A stretch of 64,000 bases of DNA from Planosporangium thailandense (GTDB lineage: Bacteria > Actinomycetota > Actinomycetes > Mycobacteriales > Micromonosporaceae): positions 1 through 64,000 of the forward strand of contig NZ_JAATVY010000025.1 in the NCBI RefSeq assembly GCF_011947195.1. Direction: 5' to 3'. The notes beneath the pieces are model-generated. The model had not been told where the DNA came from, made no database searches, and saw only the letters and a list, made by a program, of their open reading frames with translations. This document shows positions 8,033-16,585 of this stretch, piece by piece. The position numbers and the translations under genes are program-made. Within the stretch, counting starts at the first letter, position 1, and each line of letters starts with the position of its first letter.

Positions 8033-9703
8033 CTATCCCGACCGTGCGGCGACAGCCAGTTCGCCGTCGGAGAGCTCGGAGAGCTTGTCGATGCGCGGAT
8101 CTCCCGCGTCGGCGGTGTAGTCCTCCGGACGCGTGCGATCGTGCCCCGTCGGGACACCGGCGGCCCGGAGTACGACGGTGGCGGCGATCGCGACGACGAG
8201 ATTAAGTAGAAAGGCGACGAAGCCGGCATAAACCGTTACTTGGGTATCGAGCCCGAAATGCCACAGTGGATACGAGGAGCCGCCCCAGTGGGCCCGGATG
8301 ATGGCGCCGTGTGGACCGCCGCGCTCGGGAATCTGGTAGATCATGACGATGCCGGCGAGCAGGCCCACGATCAGACCGGCGGTCAGCCCCCAGCGGTGCA
8401 GCCAACGGGTGTACAGGCCGAGGATGACCGTCGGCACCACCTGCATGATGACGACCCCTCCGATGAGCTGCATGTCGATGGAGAACTGGGGGTCGAGAAA
8501 GAGGACGAGCGACACCGCCCCGAACTTCACCAGCAGCGAGACCACCTTGCTCACCCGCGCTTCCTGCGCGGCGGTCGCCTCGGGGTGGATGAACTCCCGG
8601 TAGACGTTGCGGGCGAACAGGTTTGCCGCACCGATCGCCATGATGGCGGCCGGCACCAGAGCCGCGATCCCGATCGTCGCGAACGCCACTCCGGCGAACC
8701 AGGGTGGTCCGATCTGGTCGAACAGCCGCGGAACCACGGTGTTGAGGTCGCCGATCCTGCCGTGTGCGGGGTCGGCGCCGACCGGCTGGACATCCTCGGT
8801 CAGGGCGATATAGCCGAGCAGACAGAGCATGCCGAGCAGGATCGAGAACACCGGCAGGGCGATCATGTTGTGTTTGACGGTTGTCCGGCTGCGGGCGGCC
8901 AGTAGGCCGGTCATGGCGTGTGGGTACATGAAGGTGCCCAGGGCTGAGCCGATCGCCAGCGTGATGAAGTTGAGGTGCTGGTTGGAGTTCAGCAGCAGGC
9001 CGGCCATTGTGGATCCGGTCTCGTCGAACCTGGCGGCCGTGCGGTGGAATACGTTCCCCCAGCCGCCCTGGGCGAACGGCAGCACCAGGACCGCCGCGAC
9101 GATCGTGAAGCAGACCAGAGCGTCCTTGACGAGCGCGATCAGTGCGGGTGCGCGCAGGCCGGCCCGGTAGGTGTAGATGGCCAGTACCAGGAAGGCGAGG
9201 GTGACCGGCCACCGCCCGGTCAGGCCCATGGTCTTGAACACCGCCTCGATGCCCACCATGTTCAGCGCGACGTAGGGGATGGTGGCGACGATGCTGGTGA
9301 GCGCTACGAGCAGGGCCAGCGTGGGCGAGGCGAACCGGGCACGTACGAAGTCGGAGGTGGTGACGAAGCCGTGTACGTGCGATACGGACCATAATCGCAA
9401 CAGCGGCAGGAAGAGCAGCGGATAGCCCATGACCGTGTACGGCACGGCGAAGAAGCCCACCGCGCCGGCGCCGAACATCAGCGCTGGCAGCGCTACGAAG
9501 GTGTACGCGGTGTAGAGGTCGCCGCCGAGCAGGAACCAGGTGTTCCAGGAGCCGAAGCTACGCCCGCCCAACCCCCACTCGTCCAGTGAATCCAACGTGT
9601 GCGGGCGGCGCCATCGGGCGCTGGCGAAGCCGAGCACGGTGACCGTCGCGAAGAGGATGACGAAGATGACGAACTGGGGGTAGTGGTCCTGAAACCGGGG
9701 CAC
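8033..9703 (-). CDS. Sodium:solute symporter, monocarboxylate permease (MctP-like)
   Basis: The 556-residue protein has about 13 hydrophobic segments, typical of the SSS family. The segment with EWGLGGRSFG and FLLGGDLYTAYTF resembles the MctP/ActP monocarboxylate permeases that take up acetate, pyruvate, lactate or propionate with Na+ or H+. It starts at a GTG 3 nt after the stop of the DUF3311 gene, so the two are translationally coupled. DUF3311 proteins are the usual small partners of such symporters in actinobacteria. The two-component system downstream may regulate it. Confidence 0.9.
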   Translation of the reverse strand: MPRFQDHYPQFVIFVILFATVTVLGFASARWRRPHTLDSLDEWGLGGRSFGSWNTWFLLGGDLYTAYTFVALPALMFGAGAVGFFAVPYTVMGYPLLFLPLLRLWSVSHVHGFVTTSDFVRARFASPTLALLVALTSIVATIPYVALNMVGIEAVFKTMGLTGRWPVTLAFLVLAIYTYRAGLRAPALIALVKDALVCFTIVAAVLVLPFAQGGWGNVFHRTAARFDETGSTMAGLLLNSNQHLNFITLAIGSALGTFMYPHAMTGLLAARSRTTVKHNMIALPVFSILLGMLCLLGYIALTEDVQPVGADPAHGRIGDLNTVVPRLFDQIGPPWFAGVAFATIGIAALVPAAIMAIGAANLFARNVYREFIHPEATAAQEARVSKVVSLLVKFGAVSLVLFLDPQFSIDMQLIGGVVIMQVVPTVILGLYTRWLHRWGLTAGLIVGLLAGIVMIYQIPERGGPHGAIIRAHWGGSSYPLWHFGLDTQVTVYAGFVAFLLNLVVAIAATVVLRAAGVPTGHDRTRPEDYTADAGDPRIDKLSELSDGELAVAARSG

Positions 9704-9706
9704 CGC

Positions 9707-10180
9707 TCACCGCCCTCGCTTCGTCGCGAGGTGCACGGCCAACATGCAGGCCGTGGCAACCACGTTCAGCGACAGGGGGAACCAGTAGAAAAATGGCATA
9801 CCGCCCAGAACTGGCTCCATGTGGTTGTAGTAAGGACTGAGCAGCGACGCGACGACCGGCACGAGCAGCAGCCAGTACCAACCGCTACGGCCGCTGTGGC
9901 GCTTGATGACGGCATCCGTGCGGGGGTGCGCGGAACCGGTGTCGCGACGGGGCTCCCGCAGCCCCCACGTCTCAGGTGCTCGCCACTGGTCCGGCTCGGC
10001 GCCCGCGTCGTAGCGGTGTCGCCCGTCGGGCGCCGGCGGCGCGTGGTGTCCGGGACGGGCCGCGTGGGACGGTGCCGGCGGTACGCCGACGGGTCGGGCC
10101 GCGGAGGTCCTTTCACTGAAGGGGCTGCCGTCCCAGCGCGCTCCTGGTGCCCGGCCGACCGGGCGGGGGGTGTCGTACAT
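9707..10180 (-). CDS. DUF3311 small membrane protein, symporter partner
   Basis: The protein has 157 residues. The first 95 or so are Pro/Arg/Gly-rich and low complexity. The C-terminal part has two membrane helices (WYWLLLVPVVASLLSPYYN and FFYWFPLSLNVVATACML) around the MEPVLGGMPFFYW motif typical of DUF3311. It is coded immediately before the SSS symporter with a 3-nt gap. The long disordered N-terminus is unusual for the family, and a later start would give a more typical short protein, though no internal Met or strong ribosome binding site supports one. Confidence 0.75.
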   Translation of the reverse strand: MYDTPRPVGRAPGARWDGSPFSERTSAARPVGVPPAPSHAARPGHHAPPAPDGRHRYDAGAEPDQWRAPETWGLREPRRDTGSAHPRTDAVIKRHSGRSGWYWLLLVPVVASLLSPYYNHMEPVLGGMPFFYWFPLSLNVVATACMLAVHLATKRGR

Positions 10181-10709
10181 GGCGGGCGGTCTCTTTCACA
10201 GGCGAGGTGGGCGACGGACCAGGCAGCCCCGGGCGCGCGGCGGTGTCGGCCGAGGTGGGGTCGCTCAGCGGGGCGCGGTGGGCCGGCACGGCCGACGTCT
10301 TGGGGTCTTGATCGTCGGTCGCGTGCGGCCGCGCGGCTTACGCGGTCATCGTTGCGCAGATCATGATGCGGCGACATCTCCGTATGGAGACTTGTCTAAA
10401 AGGGGCTGTGAATAACGGCGCGGGAGCCGTGGTCGCCGAGGTCGGGCGGTCCCCGTGCCCGCCGATCGGGCTACGGCACACCCCACGCCGGTCGGCGTTG
10501 CCGTCTCCACATGGAGATCTCGCGATGGGCTCCGCGAATGATACGAAGTCGGACGCACGGCGGGTGTCCGTACAGCACGGCGGCGACCCGTGGGCGGTCG
10601 TCACGACCGCGCCGCCCTACGGCCGTGCAGGCGCGGAGGTCCCTCGCTCGCTCCGCCCGGCCGGCCATACCCGGACGGAGCCGGCGAAGCGCGTGGCTAG
10701 GATGCCCGC
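10181..10709. promoter_or_regulatory. Divergent intergenic region with two matching palindromes
   Basis: These 529 bases between the DUF3311 gene (leftward) and the HD-domain gene (rightward) have no supported gene. Two near-identical 14-bp dyads, TCTCC-N4-GGAGA, lie at 10377-10390 (spacer GTAT) and 10504-10517 (spacer ACAT), 127 bp apart. Their flanks are also related in inverted orientation. They look like operators for one dimeric repressor, perhaps with looping. No regulator of the PadR or TetR kind that might bind them is coded nearby. Confidence 0.45.
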
Positions 10710-11396
10710 ATGCTGCCCAAGCTGGAGCCTTTCGCGAACCACCACGGCCGGGACGTCACCGGCCGTCTCCCGGACGCCGCGTCCGTCGTCGGTATCTCCG
10801 CGCTGCCGCCCGCGCACGACGTCATCTGGCAGCGGGCGGCCCCGTACCTCGCCGTCCGCAACAACGACGAGCACACCATCTACTCGTACGGCCTGGCGCG
10901 GGCGCTGGTCGACCTGCACCCGGACGCTGATCCCGAGGTCGTCCTGCCCGGCATCCTCCTGCACGACACCGGCTGGTCCGCCGCGCCCGCGGACGAGGTC
11001 CTCACGGCGATCGCGCCCGGCGGGAACCGGCCCGACCTGGTGCTGCTCCACGAGAAGGAGGGCGCCCGCATCGGCCGCGAGATCCTCGAGGAGGTCGGCC
11101 ACGACGCCGCCCGGATCGAGGAGATCGTCGGGATCATCGACGGCCACGACTCGCGGCACGAGGCGCTGTCCCTGAACGACGCCCTCGTCAAGGACGCGGA
11201 CAAGCTGTGGCGCCTGACGCCGCACGGCGTGGACACGGTGATGGACTGGTTCGGGTTGACCCGGGAACAGGCGCACCGCCTCATCGGCAGCCGGGTACAC
11301 GATCACCTCTTCACCGACGCCGCGCGGACGATGGCGCGCGCGCTCGCTGCCGTCGCCTGGGTCGACGCCAGTGAGCAACGGGTGAAGCTGGGCTGA
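10710..11396 (+). CDS. HD-domain phosphohydrolase, paralogue 1 (CreD-like candidate)
   Basis: The 228-residue protein is a metal-dependent HD-superfamily hydrolase with H55 (NDEHTIY), the HD pair H85-D86 (GILLHDTGW), H146-D147 (IDGHDSRH) and D162 (VKDADKLW). It is paralogous to the protein at 18977-19645, with the same motifs in the same order. Both bracket a P450 / split-PEP-synthase cluster resembling the p-cresol cre genes of Corynebacterium, where a phosphohydrolase (CreD) removes the protecting phosphate after P450 oxidation. One or both paralogues are therefore likely aryl-phosphate phosphohydrolases. That CreD is itself an HD protein is from memory and uncertain. Confidence 0.85.
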   Translation: MLPKLEPFANHHGRDVTGRLPDAASVVGISALPPAHDVIWQRAAPYLAVRNNDEHTIYSYGLARALVDLHPDADPEVVLPGILLHDTGWSAAPADEVLTAIAPGGNRPDLVLLHEKEGARIGREILEEVGHDAARIEEIVGIIDGHDSRHEALSLNDALVKDADKLWRLTPHGVDTVMDWFGLTREQAHRLIGSRVHDHLFTDAARTMARALAAVAWVDASEQRVKLG

Positions 11397-11415
11397 GCGG
11401 AGGCATCCGCCGCCC

Positions 11416-12189
11416 ATGCCTCGTCAGCGGTTGGCCGGCCAGTCGGTCACGTCCCGAGTACTCGCCATCCTGGCGGCGTTCGAGGTCGGGCCGTCTTCGC
11501 TGTCGCTGACCCAGATCGCCGAATCGGCCGGGCTTTCGCTGCCCACCGCCCACCGGCTGGTCAATGAGCTGACCGAGTGGGGTGCGCTGCAGCGTGACCC
11601 GACCGGCCGGTACCAGGTGGGCCTGCGGCTGTGGGAGGTCGCCCAGCACGGCGGGCGGCAGCTCCGCGAGGCCGCCCGGCCGTACCTGCAGGATCTCTTC
11701 TCACTCACCCAGGAGACCTCGCACCTCGCCGTACGCGAGGGCCGGGAGGCCCTCTACATCGACCGGGTCTACTCGTCCAAGCGCGTGCCGCGGGCCTCGC
11801 GCGTCGGTGGCCGGCTTCCCCTGCACGCCACCGCCGTCGGCAAGGTCCTGCTGGCGTACGAGGAACGGTGGGTGCAGGAGGCGTACGTCGCCGGGCCCTT
11901 GGAGGCTCCGACGGCGCGCACGCACGTTCATCCGGGTCGGTTTCTCGAGGAGCTGGATCGGATCAAGGAGCAGGGCCACGCGACGACCTTCGAAGAGGTG
12001 CGGCCCGGGGCGTGTTCCATCGCCGTCCCGGTGCTGAAAGGCCCGGACACGGCGGTCGCGGCGCTCGGGCTGTCCCTGCTGTCCGCCCAGGCCGCGCAGA
12101 TGGCCCGTCACCTTCCCGCCCTCCAGGGCGTCGCCGGACGGATCGCTTCGGCGATCGACCGCCGATGGATCACCGGCGTAGTTCCGTAA
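11416..12189 (+). CDS. IclR-family transcriptional regulator of the cre-like cluster
   Basis: The 257-residue protein has an N-terminal winged helix (about 12-70, LSLTQIAESAGLSLPTAHRL) and the C-terminal IclR effector domain (about 80-250, with LPLHATAVGKVLLA and CSIAVPV). It starts at an ATG 19 bases after the HD-domain gene. The GGAGG upstream is rather far away (about 12 nt). It precedes the P450 gene with an intervening region that holds a palindrome at 12223-12239, so it is the likely local regulator, responding to a phenolic substrate or product. Confidence 0.88.
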   Translation: MPRQRLAGQSVTSRVLAILAAFEVGPSSLSLTQIAESAGLSLPTAHRLVNELTEWGALQRDPTGRYQVGLRLWEVAQHGGRQLREAARPYLQDLFSLTQETSHLAVREGREALYIDRVYSSKRVPRASRVGGRLPLHATAVGKVLLAYEERWVQEAYVAGPLEAPTARTHVHPGRFLEELDRIKEQGHATTFEEVRPGACSIAVPVLKGPDTAVAALGLSLLSAQAAQMARHLPALQGVAGRIASAIDRRWITGVVP

Positions 12190-12222
12190 ACGCACGCCGC
12201 GGCTGCTGAAGGTGCCAACTCA

Positions 12223-12239
12223 CTTTCATTCAATGAAAG
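12223..12239. promoter_or_regulatory. Candidate IclR operator ahead of the P450 gene
   Basis: The 17-bp dyad CTTTCATT-C-AATGAAAG is nearly perfect and unusually AT-rich for its surroundings. It lies between the IclR gene and the P450 operon, about 75 bases upstream of the GTG chosen as the P450 start. It is a good candidate site for the adjacent IclR protein. Confidence 0.55.
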
Positions 12240-12314
12240 GACCGCGTTGTGGTGCGGTTGTCCACGCCCAAGGATGGGTGCGTCAGGTCACAGTCCACGG
12301 CACAAGGGAGCACC

Positions 12315-13577
12315 GTGTCACACCCCTTGCCAACCACGGCCGGCGCGCCCACCGGGTGTCCCGCTCACCACGGTTACGAGCCTTTCGCGCAGCAGAACCC
12401 CTTTCCTGCGTACGCGGCGCTGCGGACCGAGGAGCCGGTCATGTACGACGAGCGCATCGGCTACTGGGTGGTGACCCGGTACGACGACGTCAAGGCCGTC
12501 TTCGACGACTGGGAGACCTTCAGCAGCGAGAACGCGCAGGCACCGGTTCGTGAGCGGGGCGCCGAGGCGAAGCGGATCATGGCCGAAGGTGGGTTCACCG
12601 CATACTCGGGGCTCTCGGCGCGGGTACCCCCGGAGCACACCCGCATCCGCAAGATCGTCGCTCGCGCGTTCACCCCCCGGCGCTACAAGGCCCTCGAACC
12701 GGCCATCCGGGCCAACGTGGTACGCGAGATCGAGACGATGCTGCGGCGGCCCGACCGTACCGGCGACCTGGTCGCCGACCTCGCCTACGAGCTGCCGACC
12801 GTCACCATTCTGACGCTGATCGGCGCGGACACCTCCCAGATCGACACGTACAAGCGCTGGTCGGACTCGCGGGGAGCGATGACGTGGGGTGACCTGAGCG
12901 ACGAGGAGCAGATCCCGCACGCGCACAACCTCGTCGAGTACTGGCAGGAGTGCCTCCGACTGGTCGAGGAGGCCCACCGGACCCACCCGGACAGCCTGGT
13001 CGGTGACCTGGTCCGGGCGCAGGAGGCCGGCGAGGAGATCACCGACCACGAGATCGCCTCGGTCTGCTACAGCCTGCTCTTCGCCGGTCACGAGACCACC
13101 ACGACGCTGATCTCCAACGCGCTGCGCGTGCTGCTCGCCCACCCCGAGCAGTGGCGGCAGGTGGTCGAGGACCCGAAGAAGATCTCCGCCGCCGTCGAGG
13201 AGGTCCTGCGCTACAGCCCGTCGATCGTGGCCTGGCGCCGCCGCGCCAAGCGGGACGCCGTCGTGGGGGGAGTGGAGATCCCCGCCGGCGCCAATCTCCT
13301 GCTGGTGATGGGCTCGGCGAACCGGGACGAGAGCCACTTCGAAGCGCCCGAGGTCTTCGACATCTCGCGGCCCAACGCCCGCGAGCACCTGGCCTTCGGC
13401 TACGGCATCCACTACTGCCTCGGCAACATGCTGGCGAAGCTCCAGGCCAAGGTCGCCATCGAGGAGGTCGCGCGGCTCGCGCCCGGCCTGCGGCTCGTCG
13501 ACGCCGACGCCATCGAGTTCGGCCACAACCTCTCCTTCCGCGCCCCCGTCCGCGTCCCTGTCACCTGGGAGGCCTGA
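12315..13577 (+). CDS. Cytochrome P450 (CreJ-like)
   Basis: The 420-residue bacterial class I P450 has the I-helix AGHET (257-261), E296-x-x-R299, and the heme loop FGYGIHYCLG with Cys368 as axial ligand. The start is taken as the GTG at 12315, with GGGAG 6 nt upstream, because the frame before it encodes no P450 sequence. A ferredoxin and ferredoxin reductase follow in the same cluster, giving a complete three-part monooxygenase. Next to a split PEP-synthase-like pair and HD phosphohydrolases, it most resembles CreJ of Corynebacterium, which hydroxylates the methyl group of phosphorylated p-cresol. Substrate assignment is by context. Confidence 0.9.
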   Translation: MSHPLPTTAGAPTGCPAHHGYEPFAQQNPFPAYAALRTEEPVMYDERIGYWVVTRYDDVKAVFDDWETFSSENAQAPVRERGAEAKRIMAEGGFTAYSGLSARVPPEHTRIRKIVARAFTPRRYKALEPAIRANVVREIETMLRRPDRTGDLVADLAYELPTVTILTLIGADTSQIDTYKRWSDSRGAMTWGDLSDEEQIPHAHNLVEYWQECLRLVEEAHRTHPDSLVGDLVRAQEAGEEITDHEIASVCYSLLFAGHETTTTLISNALRVLLAHPEQWRQVVEDPKKISAAVEEVLRYSPSIVAWRRRAKRDAVVGGVEIPAGANLLLVMGSANRDESHFEAPEVFDISRPNAREHLAFGYGIHYCLGNMLAKLQAKVAIEEVARLAPGLRLVDADAIEFGHNLSFRAPVRVPVTWEA

Positions 13578-13578
13578 C

Positions 13579-14670
13579 GTGCAGGACACCCCGTACATCC
13601 AGTTCTTCGACGGCGGGAGCGAGCCGACGCACGCGCTGCTGGGCGGCAAGTGCGCCTCGCTGGTCACCATGACCGCCGCCGGCATGCCGGTCCCGCCGGG
13701 CTTCGCCGTCACCACCGCCCACTACGACGAGGTCGTCCACCGCTCGGGCATGGCCGCGGCGATCCAGGCCGAACTGGCCGGGCTCGACTACCACGACGTG
13801 GCCGCCGTCGACGCCGCGTCCGCGCGCATCCGGGAGCAGATCGCGTCCCGGGAGATCCCGGCCGACCTGCGGGCGCAGGTCCTGGCCGCCTACGACGCGC
13901 TGCAGTCCCGCTTCGCCGACGAGGTGCCCGTCGCCGTGCGCTCGTCGGCGACCGCGGAGGACCTGCCCGACGCCAGCTTCGCCGGGCAGCAGGACACGTA
14001 CCTGTGGGTGCGTGGCCGCGACGCGGTACTGGAGCACATCCGGCGCTGCTGGGCATCGCTGTACACCTGCCGGGCCATCCTCTACCGCTTGAAGAACGGC
14101 ATCCCCGACGAGGGGCTGTCGATGGCCGTCGCCGTGCAGAAGATGGTGAACTCCCGCGTCGCCGGCGTGGCCATGACGATCGATCCGACCAGCGGGGACC
14201 GATCCAAGATCACGATCGACGCCTCGTACGGGGTGGGGGAGATGGTGGTCTCCGGTCAGGTCACCCCCGACAACATCGTCCTGGACAAGGTCATGCTGTG
14301 CGTGGTCGCCGAGACGATCGGCGACAAGCACGCCGAGCTCGTACCCGACGTCGCGGCGGGCCGACTCGTGGAGCGCGCGGTCGATGCGGAGCGTCGCCGG
14401 CGGCGCTGCCTCACCGCCGAGGAGGTCACCGCGATCGCCCGCATGGCCAAGCGGGCCGAGAAGCACTACTGCTGTCCCCAGGACGTCGAGTGGGCCCTTG
14501 ACGCGGACCTGCCGCCGGGGCAGGACCTGCTGCTCCTGCAGGCCCGCCCCGAGACGGTCCACTCCGCGGGCTCCGGCAGGAAGGAGGCGCCGGCGCCCGC
14601 GCCGGCTGTCCCCGGGTTCAACCTCTCCGGCATCACCTCGATGCTCACCGCTGGACTCGGCAAGGTCTGA
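13579..14670 (+). CDS. PEP-synthase-like ATP-binding subunit (CreH/I-type)
   Basis: The 363-residue protein corresponds to the N-terminal, ATP-grasp-like nucleotide-binding domain of PEP synthase / pyruvate phosphate dikinase (GGKCASLVTMTAAGMPVPPG, VAVRSSATAEDLPDASFAGQ). It lacks the phosphohistidine and PEP/pyruvate domains. It starts at a GTG one base after the P450 stop with GGGAGG upstream. The partner domain is coded by the next gene. The same division is known for phenylphosphate synthase of Thauera and for the CreHI pair, which phosphorylate phenols using ATP. It likely phosphorylates the hydroxyl of p-cresol or another alkylphenol. Confidence 0.88.
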   Translation: MQDTPYIQFFDGGSEPTHALLGGKCASLVTMTAAGMPVPPGFAVTTAHYDEVVHRSGMAAAIQAELAGLDYHDVAAVDAASARIREQIASREIPADLRAQVLAAYDALQSRFADEVPVAVRSSATAEDLPDASFAGQQDTYLWVRGRDAVLEHIRRCWASLYTCRAILYRLKNGIPDEGLSMAVAVQKMVNSRVAGVAMTIDPTSGDRSKITIDASYGVGEMVVSGQVTPDNIVLDKVMLCVVAETIGDKHAELVPDVAAGRLVERAVDAERRRRRCLTAEEVTAIARMAKRAEKHYCCPQDVEWALDADLPPGQDLLLLQARPETVHSAGSGRKEAPAPAPAVPGFNLSGITSMLTAGLGKV

Positions 14671-14752
14671 TCCAGCCCGCACCACCGCACTTCCGCGAAC
14701 CGGCGAGCGCCGGCTCGTGTCCTCACGTCCCTGCCCACGACAGGAACCGCCA

Positions 14753-16582
14753 ATGACAGCAGTGCAGCCGTCTTTGAAGTCCTTCCCGAAGCCCTCCGAG
14801 CTTCCGGTGCCTCCGGGCGCGGAGGGGTGGGAGGAGCTCTATCCGTACAACCTCGTCTTTCGCAACGGCAGCGGTGCCGAGGACGAGAAGTTCTGGTTCT
14901 GCGACAGCCAGCACTGGCCGACCGTCTTCAAGCCGTTCGAGACCATCGGCGGTGAGTTCGCGGTCAAGTGCCTGGGCCAGTACAACGCCCGCCACCTGAT
15001 CATCCCGGTGGCGAACGGGATCGAGTTCAAGATCCACCTGGGCTACCTGTACATGAGCCCGATCCCGGTACCGGAGGAGCAGATCCCGGCACGCGTACCC
15101 GAGTTCGAGCGCCGCGTCGGCCACTACTTCCAGAACTGGGACAGCCTGCTCGAGAAGTGGCGGCAGAAGGTGCGCGCCACGATCGACGAGATGGAGGGGC
15201 TGACCTTCAAGCCCCTGCCGGAGATGGTGCCGTTCGACGACATCCTCAGCGGCAAGGCCAAGGACGGCTCCGAGGTCCTCATGGAGGGCTACGACCGGCT
15301 GATCCAGCTCTGCTACCAGAACTGGCAGTACCACTTCGAGTTCCTCAACCTCGGCTACCTCGCGTACCTGGACTTCTTCAGCTTCTGCAAGCAGGTCTTC
15401 CCCGGCATCCCCGACCAGGCCATCGCCAAGATGGTCCAGGGCGTGGACATGGAGCTGTTCCGGCCCGACGACGAGCTGAAGAAGCTCGCCACCCTGGCGG
15501 TGCGGCTCGGCCTGCAGTCCGCGTTCGCCGACACCGACGACGTCCCCGGTACCCTCGCGCGCGTCGCCGAGGCCGCCGGCGGCCGGGAGTGGCTGGACGC
15601 CTACATGGCCGCGCAGGACCCATGGTTCAACTTCACCATCGGCAACGGCTTCTACGGCCACGACGAGTACTGGATCGAGCACCAGGAGATCCCGCTCGGC
15701 TTCATCAAGGACTACATCCGCCGGCTGGAGCAGGGCGAGCAGATCATGCGTCCGGTCGACGAGCTGATCGCCGAGCGCGACCGCATCGTCTCCGAGTACC
15801 GCGAACTGCTCGACGGCGAGCAGCTGGCCCAGTTCGACGCCAAGCGGGGGCTCGCCGCGACGGCGTACCCGTACGTGGAGAACCACAACTTCTACATCGA
15901 GCACTGGACCATGGGCGTCTTCTGGCGCAAGGTCCGCGAGCTGAGCGCCGTCTTCGTCGCGGCCGGCTTCTGGGCCGACCGCGACGACATCCTGTACCTG
16001 ACCCGGGGTGAGGTCCGCGAGGCACTGTTCGACTACGTCTGCGGCTGGGGCGTCGGCACCGAGGCGACCGGGCCGCACTACTGGCCGGCCGAGATCGAGC
16101 GCCGCCGGGCGATCATCGACGCGCTGAAGACCCAGCGTCCGCAGCCGGCGTTGAACACGCCGCCGGCCCAGATCACCGAGCCGTTCACGATGATGCTCTA
16201 CGGCATCACCACCGAGCAGGTGCAGCAGTGGCTGGCCGGCGATGACGAGGGCGGCGACGGCGCCATCACCGGTATGGCGGCCTCGCCCGGCGTGGTCGAG
16301 GGGATCGCCCGCGTCGTGACCAGCGCCGACCAGCTCAGCGAGGTGCAGCAGGACGAGATCCTGGTGGCCACCATCACCGCGCCCTCCTGGGGACCGATCT
16401 TCGGCAAGATCAAGGCGACCGTCACCGACATCGGCGGCATGATGAGCCACGCCGCGATCGTCTGCCGCGAGTACGGGCTGCCGGCCGTGACCGGAACCGG
16501 GCGCGCGTCGACCACCATCAGAACCGGTCAGCGGATCCGGGTCGACGGTTCGGCCGGCCGCGTCGAGATCCTCTCGGACTGA
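14753..16582 (+). CDS. PEP-synthase-like phosphohistidine subunit (CreH/I-type)
   Basis: The 609-residue protein complements the preceding gene. Its C-terminal mobile domain carries the phosphohistidine motif GGMMSHAAIVCREYG, with H566 as the predicted phosphoryl carrier. The large N-terminal part (about 1-500) has no similarity I recognise outside phenol-phosphorylating enzymes and presumably binds the phenolic acceptor. The chosen ATG follows a weak CAGGAA site, and the open frame upstream of it overlaps the previous gene. Together the two proteins would transfer the beta-phosphate of ATP to the phenol, protecting it before P450 oxidation. The 82-base spacer between the two genes is the longest gap inside this operon. 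Confidence 0.87.
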   Translation: MTAVQPSLKSFPKPSELPVPPGAEGWEELYPYNLVFRNGSGAEDEKFWFCDSQHWPTVFKPFETIGGEFAVKCLGQYNARHLIIPVANGIEFKIHLGYLYMSPIPVPEEQIPARVPEFERRVGHYFQNWDSLLEKWRQKVRATIDEMEGLTFKPLPEMVPFDDILSGKAKDGSEVLMEGYDRLIQLCYQNWQYHFEFLNLGYLAYLDFFSFCKQVFPGIPDQAIAKMVQGVDMELFRPDDELKKLATLAVRLGLQSAFADTDDVPGTLARVAEAAGGREWLDAYMAAQDPWFNFTIGNGFYGHDEYWIEHQEIPLGFIKDYIRRLEQGEQIMRPVDELIAERDRIVSEYRELLDGEQLAQFDAKRGLAATAYPYVENHNFYIEHWTMGVFWRKVRELSAVFVAAGFWADRDDILYLTRGEVREALFDYVCGWGVGTEATGPHYWPAEIERRRAIIDALKTQRPQPALNTPPAQITEPFTMMLYGITTEQVQQWLAGDDEGGDGAITGMAASPGVVEGIARVVTSADQLSEVQQDEILVATITAPSWGPIFGKIKATVTDIGGMMSHAAIVCREYGLPAVTGTGRASTTIRTGQRIRVDGSAGRVEILSD

Positions 16583-16585
16583 TCG

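Noticed and set aside
10338-10668. Short open frames on both strands between the symporter and cre-like clusters
   Set aside because: They have no ribosome binding site and no family resemblance, and they run through the two palindromes. The region reads as regulatory.
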